The position numbers and the translations under genes were made by a program. Shown in pieces: positions 32,437 to 36,973 of a DNA stretch of 36,973 nt (the stretch's first letter is position 1; every line of letters begins with the position of its first letter). The stretch lies in contig CADCJP010000003.1 of assembly GCA_902801805.1 (NCBI GenBank), positions 1 through 36,973 on the forward strand, in the 5' to 3' direction. A model generated the notes under the pieces. That model saw only the letters and a list, made by a program, of their open reading frames with translations. It was not told the DNA's origin and made no database searches. This DNA comes from an uncultured Erysipelotrichaceae bacterium (GTDB lineage: Bacteria; Bacillota_I; Bacilli_A; RFN20; CAG-826).

Positions 32437-32901
32437 ATGGAAAAATGTGAGAGAAAAGTTAATTCATTTAGTGTGACCCGTTCAGTATATTTGATGGGTC
32501 TATTTGATTGGAAATTAATTCATGAAGAAAAGAAGGAAAATTCTCCTTCGATTTTGACATTCGAAAGAGATGAAAATACCCCATACTACAAAGAAATGGT
32601 GGAGATCGAAAAAGAGACTTCTCCACACTTACTACCTTTCTGGGTTTTAGTGATTCCTGTTTCCATCGCTTTTATCATTATGACCGTCTTTTTAATTCTT
32701 TTCCTCGCGGCTAAAGAAACATTTGATGCGAAGAAAAATATCTTCTTTTTCCTCATCCCATCAATGGTTTTGTTATTAACCGATACATTGCTCTTTTACT
32801 ATCGCAGTAGACAATTAATGAAATATCTTCAAAATGAAGATACAATAGTTAAAGAAGCCGAAGAAAAAATCAAACAATTGAAAGCTAAGTATGGAAAATA
32901 A
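32437..32901 (+). CDS. Small membrane protein, paralogue of the next gene
   Basis: About 154 residues: a cytoplasmic N-terminal part with FDWKLIHEEKKEN...LTFERDENTPYY, two membrane helices (VIPVSIAFIIMTVFLILFLA and FFLIPSMVLLLTDTLLFYY) and a charged helical tail. The next gene has the same layout and a matching FGWxLxEE...LTFERD block, so the two are tandem paralogues. The family is not recognised. The ATG at 32437 is preferred to 32428 because of the -10 position. It overlaps the next gene by 11 bp, so they are translated together. Position between TetR and an ABC exporter suggests an accessory role in it. Confidence 0.65.
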   Translation: MEKCERKVNSFSVTRSVYLMGLFDWKLIHEEKKENSPSILTFERDENTPYYKEMVEIEKETSPHLLPFWVLVIPVSIAFIIMTVFLILFLAAKETFDAKKNIFFFLIPSMVLLLTDTLLFYYRSRQLMKYLQNEDTIVKEAEEKIKQLKAKYGK

Positions 32902-33397
32902 ATATATTAAAGTCAAAGCCAAGAAAGCCGATGATACCATAGATTTCTATGCTTCTTTTGGTTGGGTTCTTTGTGAAGAAAAGGAAGAACTTCCACACGG
33001 CAAAGTTGGTTTAACTTTTGAAAGAGATAAAAAGAGACTTGATAGTTCGTATCACACGATTAAAAGAGGCGAAAGAATGTATCGAAAGATTTCCCGCCCA
33101 TACCCATTAGGCGCATTAATCGCTTTGGGTATTGGTTCAGTCTTTTTAGCCCTCTATTTTGTGCTTAGACAAGCGTTCGCATATTATATCGTTTTCTTAT
33201 TTGCGTCTTTAACCTTCTATGCTGTCGCTATTTATCTATTAATTATCTTCTTAGTCATCTTCATTGAACGTCGTAAATTACTTAATAAACTCGTCTATAA
33301 CGTCGGTTTACAAGCGGGAACTTTAAGAGAATACCCACTCCAAAACAACATTCTCGAAGAAGAGGATGATACTTGGGTTATTGCCGAAAATATCTAA
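32891..33397 (+). CDS. Small membrane protein, tandem paralogue
   Basis: 168 residues. The N-terminal block FYASFGWVLCEEKEE...GLTFERDKK mirrors the preceding gene. Two membrane helices follow (LGALIALGIGSVFLALYFVL and a second within AFAYYIVFLFASLTFYAVAIYLLIIFLVIF), with an acidic tail (EEEDDTWVIAENI). Unrecognised family. It is coupled to the preceding gene by an 11-bp overlap and followed 98 bp later by the large ABC transporter, which has its own promoter. Confidence 0.65.
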   Translation: MENKYIKVKAKKADDTIDFYASFGWVLCEEKEELPHGKVGLTFERDKKRLDSSYHTIKRGERMYRKISRPYPLGALIALGIGSVFLALYFVLRQAFAYYIVFLFASLTFYAVAIYLLIIFLVIFIERRKLLNKLVYNVGLQAGTLREYPLQNNILEEEDDTWVIAENI

Positions 33398-33428
33398 AAG
33401 TTGAGTATACGAATAAAAAGCAAAAAAT

Positions 33429-33473
33429 ATAAAGTGCAACTTTATTGACACGCACTTTATTTTTATATATCAT
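33429..33473 (+). promoter_or_regulatory. ABC-fusion promoter overlapped by an inverted repeat
   Basis: TTGACA (33445-33450), 17 bp, TATCAT (33468-33473). The perfect 9-bp arms ATAAAGTGC (33429-33437) and GCACTTTAT (33452-33460) enclose the -35. This could be a repressor operator or a terminator of the preceding gene (T run follows the right arm); both readings fit. Confidence 0.55.
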
Positions 33474-33495
33474 GCACTCATAAGGTAAAAAGACC

Positions 33496-36400
33496 ATGCT
33501 AAAATTAGTAAATATTAAAAAGAATTACATCATGAAAGATCAAGATCCAGTTAAGGCCCTACGCGGCGTAACTGTTTCATTCCGTCGTAACGAATTCGTG
33601 GCGATCTTAGGTCCTTCTGGATGTGGTAAAACAACACTCTTAAATATCATCGGTGGTTTAGACCGCTACAGTGATGGTGATCTCATCATTAAAGATAAAT
33701 CCACGAAGAACTACAATGACCGTGATTGGGATACATATCGCAACCATTCTATCGGCTTTGTTTTCCAAGCGTATAACTTAATCGGTCACCAAACCATTTC
33801 TAAAAACGTTGAACTCGCTTTAACAATCGCAGGCGTTAATAAAAAAGAGAGAAAAGAAAGAGCCTACCAAGCTTTAGCTAAAGTGGGCCTAAAAGGCATG
33901 GAAAAGAAAAGACCAAACCAACTCTCTGGTGGTCAAATGCAAAGAGTCGCGATTGCGCGTGCTTTAGTTAACAATCCTGAAATCTTATTAGCCGATGAAC
34001 CAACTGGTGCTTTAGATAGTGAAACAAGCGTCCAAATCATGGACCTTTTAAAAGAAGTCGCTAAAGACCGCTTGGTCGTGATGGTTACACATAACCCAGA
34101 TTTAGCGGAACGTTACGCAACTCGTATCGTCAATATGTTTGATGGTGTCATCACTGGTGACTCTAATCCATTTAATGGGGAAGATAAACCTTTGCAAAAG
34201 GCTTACCGCTGTCCTAAATGTGGTGAAATCGTTTATCAACAATTTACAAGATGCCCTAAGTGTGGGGTTTTAGCGAAATATCCAGATGATGAAGTTTCAT
34301 CAAAAGGCAAAAAGAAAAAGAGCTCAATGAGCTTCTTTACTGCGACCGCTTTATCTGTTGCTAACTTATTCTCTAAGAGCAAAAGAACAGTGCTAGTTGC
34401 TATTGCGGGTAGTATTGGTATCTTTGGTGTTTCCACTGTTTTAGCGGCATCCACAGGTGTCCGTCAATACATTGATAACATGCAAGACGATATGCTTTCT
34501 AGCTATCCATTACAAATCCAAGAAGAAACAGTGGACTATTCATCTTTGATGACTGGCTTATATTCTGATACCGATAGTAAAATCGCAGACTTTGACACAA
34601 CCACACGTGTTGGTCTTAACTCCATGATTGATTACTTAATGAATCGTTATAGCGATATCACCGCGGTTAAGACAAACACCATCAATGATGATTTAGTGCA
34701 GTTCGTGAGAGAAATCCCAAGCGAATATGTTTCCACAACATCATTTAGCTATGGTATTGACCCAACAAACAATATCTTCACTGAATGGAAGCCAAACTCC
34801 GTTGAAGATAAGATGCAAATCTCTTTAAACGGTTTAACTCAACGTTATATCGCTGAACTTAAGACTGTGGATGGCTTCTCTCAATACGCTAGTTATGTGG
34901 ATTTATTCACTGACTTTATGAAACTGCTTCCAGGTGATGAAGAATACATTCTTGATCAATATGACCTATTAGGTGATTCACATTTCCCAAAGAACGAAAA
35001 TGAAATCATGTTAGTAGTGGAAAACGATACCACATTAACTGACTTAGTGTTTGCTCAACTTGGTTACTATAAAGAAGAAGAGGTCATGAATATCGCTCAA
35101 AAAGCCATTCATAAATATGACCCTGAAAATACCATGACTGACGCTGAATTAGACGCTAAGTTCCCATATGCCACATCATTCAGCTTTGATGAACTTCTTG
35201 GTAAGAAGCTCAAATACTATCCTCACGATACAATTTATCACTATGATGATATCCCAGTTCGTGACTATAAAGACTATAACGTCGTCTTAAAGAGTGACGC
35301 TAATGATGAATTCTATTCATTCATGTATAGCGAAGGTAACTCTTCCTCATACTTAAACGCTGTTATTTATACAGGTACACATATCACAATTACTCCTTTC
35401 GCTAGTGAATCTGTTTATATGTTCAAGCTTAAGGATACTTTAGATATCATCAGTATCATTTCTGGTATGTCCTCAATAAGTGACTTCAACTGGAATGATA
35501 TGATGGCGGATCCTGCCACTGACCCAGACCCAACAACTGGTAATTTCATTTGCTTATCACAAGACCAATTAAGAAAGATGTTAACAGACCCAGCATCAGT
35601 TGATGCTTCTGAACTTTCTTTAGTCCGTATCACAAGTGATACAAATGCGACTATTAACTTAACTGCACCATATTCTGTGAGTAAAGAAGTTAAGAATCAA
35701 ACTGAAGCGGTTACTGGTTATCAATACTCTGCCAATGTGCAAGAAGAATGGGGCGAAGGTACAGAGATTACCATCGCTGGTATCTTAAGACCAAAAGAAG
35801 GTGTTTCATTTGGTTCCCTTTCTCGTGGTGTTTATTACACCAAAGAATTCCAAAATAAGTACATGAATGATGCTTATAATTCCAAGATTATTCGTGATGA
35901 AACTCGTGGCTTTGCGGCGCACATTCAAAATCCGGCAAAGCAAGGCTCCTTATTTAATGCCTATGTGACATTTAATTACACAAACTGGGCAGATCCAGAT
36001 CATCCAGTGTACGGCACATTTGGTTATGCTTCTAGCTTAAACGGTGACCTTAACTCATCATTCTCTTCATTATTAGGCAACATCACTGGCCGTGATTATT
36101 CTTCAGAAAATGCTGTGCATTTCCGTTCATTATCTGGTTTAAAAATCGCGGAGCATATTAATGAAGAAGCTGGAACAGTTTCTTATACGTATGAAAAACT
36201 TCCAGAAACAATGTCAATCTATCCAGTCGACTTTAAAACTAAAGATAAAGTGAATCAATATTTAGATGAATGGAACAAGAATGTTTCCATTACGATTTAT
36301 GATGGCACCGCACAAGAAAAGATTCTTAGACCAGCGGACCGTGATGAATTAACCTATACTGACACAATTTCATTAATCATTAACGTCATCGACACGATGA

Positions 36401-36777
36401 TTACAATTGTGACCACAGCCTTAGTAATTTTCACCTCACTTTCCTTAGTGGTTTCTTCCTTCATGATTGCCGTTATTACTTACATTTCCGTCATGGAAAG
36501 AGTCAAAGAAATTGGTGTTATCCGTCGCTTATTCATTGCCGAAAACCTCGTCACTGGTTTCTTCTCTGGTGTCATCGGATTAGCTATTACCGGTATTGCG
36601 TGTATTGTCATCAACGTAGTTGTAAGACCGTTTGGTGTTCCTGCTATTGCAGTCTTAAATCTTCCAATTATCGGTATCATGCTTGCCTTAAGCGTTGTCT
36701 TAAGCGTCCTCTCTGGTTTAATCCCATCCATGCACGCTTCTAGACAAGATCCAGTTATTGCTTTAAGGAGTGAATAA
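33496..36777 (+). CDS. ABC ATPase-FtsX permease fusion with internal zinc ribbon
   Basis: 1093 residues. Residues 1-225 are a MacB/LolD-type ATPase: Walker A GPSGCGKT (39-46), signature [15 protein letters not shown] (from 143), Walker [13 protein letters not shown]. Residues 239-256 form a zinc ribbon with two CPKCG pairs (Cys239, 242, 253, 256), a rare insertion. Then comes an FtsX/MacB permease: one membrane helix near 295-320, an extracytoplasmic domain of about 640 residues (to ~960), and three C-terminal helices ending [14 protein letters not shown]. Likely an exporter or mechanotransducing pump driven from the cytoplasm; cargo unknown. The stop overlaps the rimO start by one base. The neighbouring TetR and paired membrane proteins suggest an induced export system. 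Confidence 0.9.
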   Translation: MLKLVNIKKNYIMKDQDPVKALRGVTVSFRRNEFVAILGPSGCGKTTLLNIIGGLDRYSDGDLIIKDKSTKNYNDRDWDTYRNHSIGFVFQAYNLIGHQTISKNVELALTIAGVNKKERKERAYQALAKVGLKGMEKKRPNQLSGGQMQRVAIARALVNNPEILLADEPTGALDSETSVQIMDLLKEVAKDRLVVMVTHNPDLAERYATRIVNMFDGVITGDSNPFNGEDKPLQKAYRCPKCGEIVYQQFTRCPKCGVLAKYPDDEVSSKGKKKKSSMSFFTATALSVANLFSKSKRTVLVAIAGSIGIFGVSTVLAASTGVRQYIDNMQDDMLSSYPLQIQEETVDYSSLMTGLYSDTDSKIADFDTTTRVGLNSMIDYLMNRYSDITAVKTNTINDDLVQFVREIPSEYVSTTSFSYGIDPTNNIFTEWKPNSVEDKMQISLNGLTQRYIAELKTVDGFSQYASYVDLFTDFMKLLPGDEEYILDQYDLLGDSHFPKNENEIMLVVENDTTLTDLVFAQLGYYKEEEVMNIAQKAIHKYDPENTMTDAELDAKFPYATSFSFDELLGKKLKYYPHDTIYHYDDIPVRDYKDYNVVLKSDANDEFYSFMYSEGNSSSYLNAVIYTGTHITITPFASESVYMFKLKDTLDIISIISGMSSISDFNWNDMMADPATDPDPTTGNFICLSQDQLRKMLTDPASVDASELSLVRITSDTNATINLTAPYSVSKEVKNQTEAVTGYQYSANVQEEWGEGTEITIAGILRPKEGVSFGSLSRGVYYTKEFQNKYMNDAYNSKIIRDETRGFAAHIQNPAKQGSLFNAYVTFNYTNWADPDHPVYGTFGYASSLNGDLNSSFSSLLGNITGRDYSSENAVHFRSLSGLKIAEHINEEAGTVSYTYEKLPETMSIYPVDFKTKDKVNQYLDEWNKNVSITIYDGTAQEKILRPADRDELTYTDTISLIINVIDTMITIVTTALVIFTSLSLVVSSFMIAVITYISVMERVKEIGVIRRLFIAENLVTGFFSGVIGLAITGIACIVINVVVRPFGVPAIAVLNLPIIGIMLALSVVLSVLSGLIPSMHASRQDPVIALRSE

Positions 36778-36973
36778 TGAAAAAAGTTGCTCTCATTTCT
36801 TTAGGTTGCGCGAAAAACCTTGTCGATAGCGAGAATATGCTCGGTCTTTTAATCAAGAACAATTATCAAATTGTTAACAACAAAGATGATGCGGATATTC
36901 TCATCATCAACACCTGTGGTTTTATTGAAACAAGAAAAAAAGAATCAATCGATACAATTCTCGATAACATTAA
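36777..36973 (+). CDS. rimO: Ribosomal protein S12 methylthiotransferase RimO (3' end missing)
   Basis: The window ends about 65 residues into this gene. The start [20 protein letters not shown] is the signature N-terminus of RimO, and [20 protein letters not shown] continues the UPF0004 domain that holds the auxiliary [4Fe-4S] cluster: Cys11 and Cys47 are visible, with the third ligand outside. RimO is a radical SAM enzyme that adds a methylthio group to a conserved aspartate of ribosomal protein S12. AAGGAG (36765-36770) lies six bases before the ATG, and the ATG overlaps the preceding TAA, so translation is coupled. Confidence 0.92.
   Translation, partial: MKKVALISLGCAKNLVDSENMLGLLIKNNYQIVNNKDDADILIINTCGFIETRKKESIDTILDNI

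Overview
The window looks like chromosomal DNA of an AT-rich, anaerobic, low-GC Gram-positive bacterium, most like the gut Bacilli/Mollicutes-related groups (RF39- or Erysipelotrichia-like). Tryptophan is TGG throughout and no gene reads through TGA, so the standard bacterial code applies. Supporting lineage signs are lipoproteins with clear lipoboxes, rubrerythrin, an oxygen-sensitive class III ribonucleotide reductase with its radical-SAM activase, and typical Firmicutes families (DUF349, DUF3737, DUF3810, ThrE, RecN). The species assignment is inference. No insertion sequence, prophage or CRISPR array was seen.

Layout. 1-3297: the 3' part of a large surface protein with InlB-type repeats followed by BspA-type leucine-rich repeats. 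3.4-8.2 kb: an iron-sulfur-flavoprotein-like reductase, an unknown protein, a triple DUF349 protein, and a TetR / ABC ATPase / FtsX-permease operon whose permease is frameshifted. 8.2-12.9 kb: membrane proteins of unknown role and a secreted lipoprotein that closely matches the Porphyromonas-type peptidylarginine deiminase (PPAD). 12.9-18.8 kb: two operons, ThrE exporter / AllF-like-flavodoxin fusion / DUF3810 metalloprotease-like protein, and DUF3737 / MalY aminotransferase / flavin reductase. 18.8-23.2 kb: recN, an acidic-linker membrane protein, a lipoprotein and two tRNA genes (Phe, Asp). 23.2-26.2 kb: rubrerythrin, an ABC importer lacking an ATPase gene, and a divergent Crp/Fnr regulator sharing a perfect TGTGA-N6-TCACA operator with it. 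26.2-31.7 kb: folD, dCMP deaminase, nrdG, a thioredoxin-reductase-like protein and nrdD, together a deoxynucleotide/one-carbon block. 31.7-36.8 kb: TetR, two tandem paralogous small membrane proteins and a 1093-residue ABC ATPase-permease fusion carrying a zinc ribbon. The window ends in rimO.

System-level points. (1) nrdD carries its own C-terminal glutaredoxin-like domain and is followed one base later by a thioredoxin-reductase homologue that has lost all three arginines of the NADPH motif, suggesting a self-contained disulfide-reducing chain for anaerobic dNTP synthesis with a non-NADPH donor. (2) The tRNA-Phe has lost the T-loop consensus and shows paired changes at positions 18 and 55. 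(3) The PPAD-like enzyme keeps every catalytic residue and both arginines used for C-terminal arginine recognition. (4) Many first genes of transcription units have a -10 box about 6 bases before the ATG, implying leaderless mRNAs, while other genes use Shine-Dalgarno sites.
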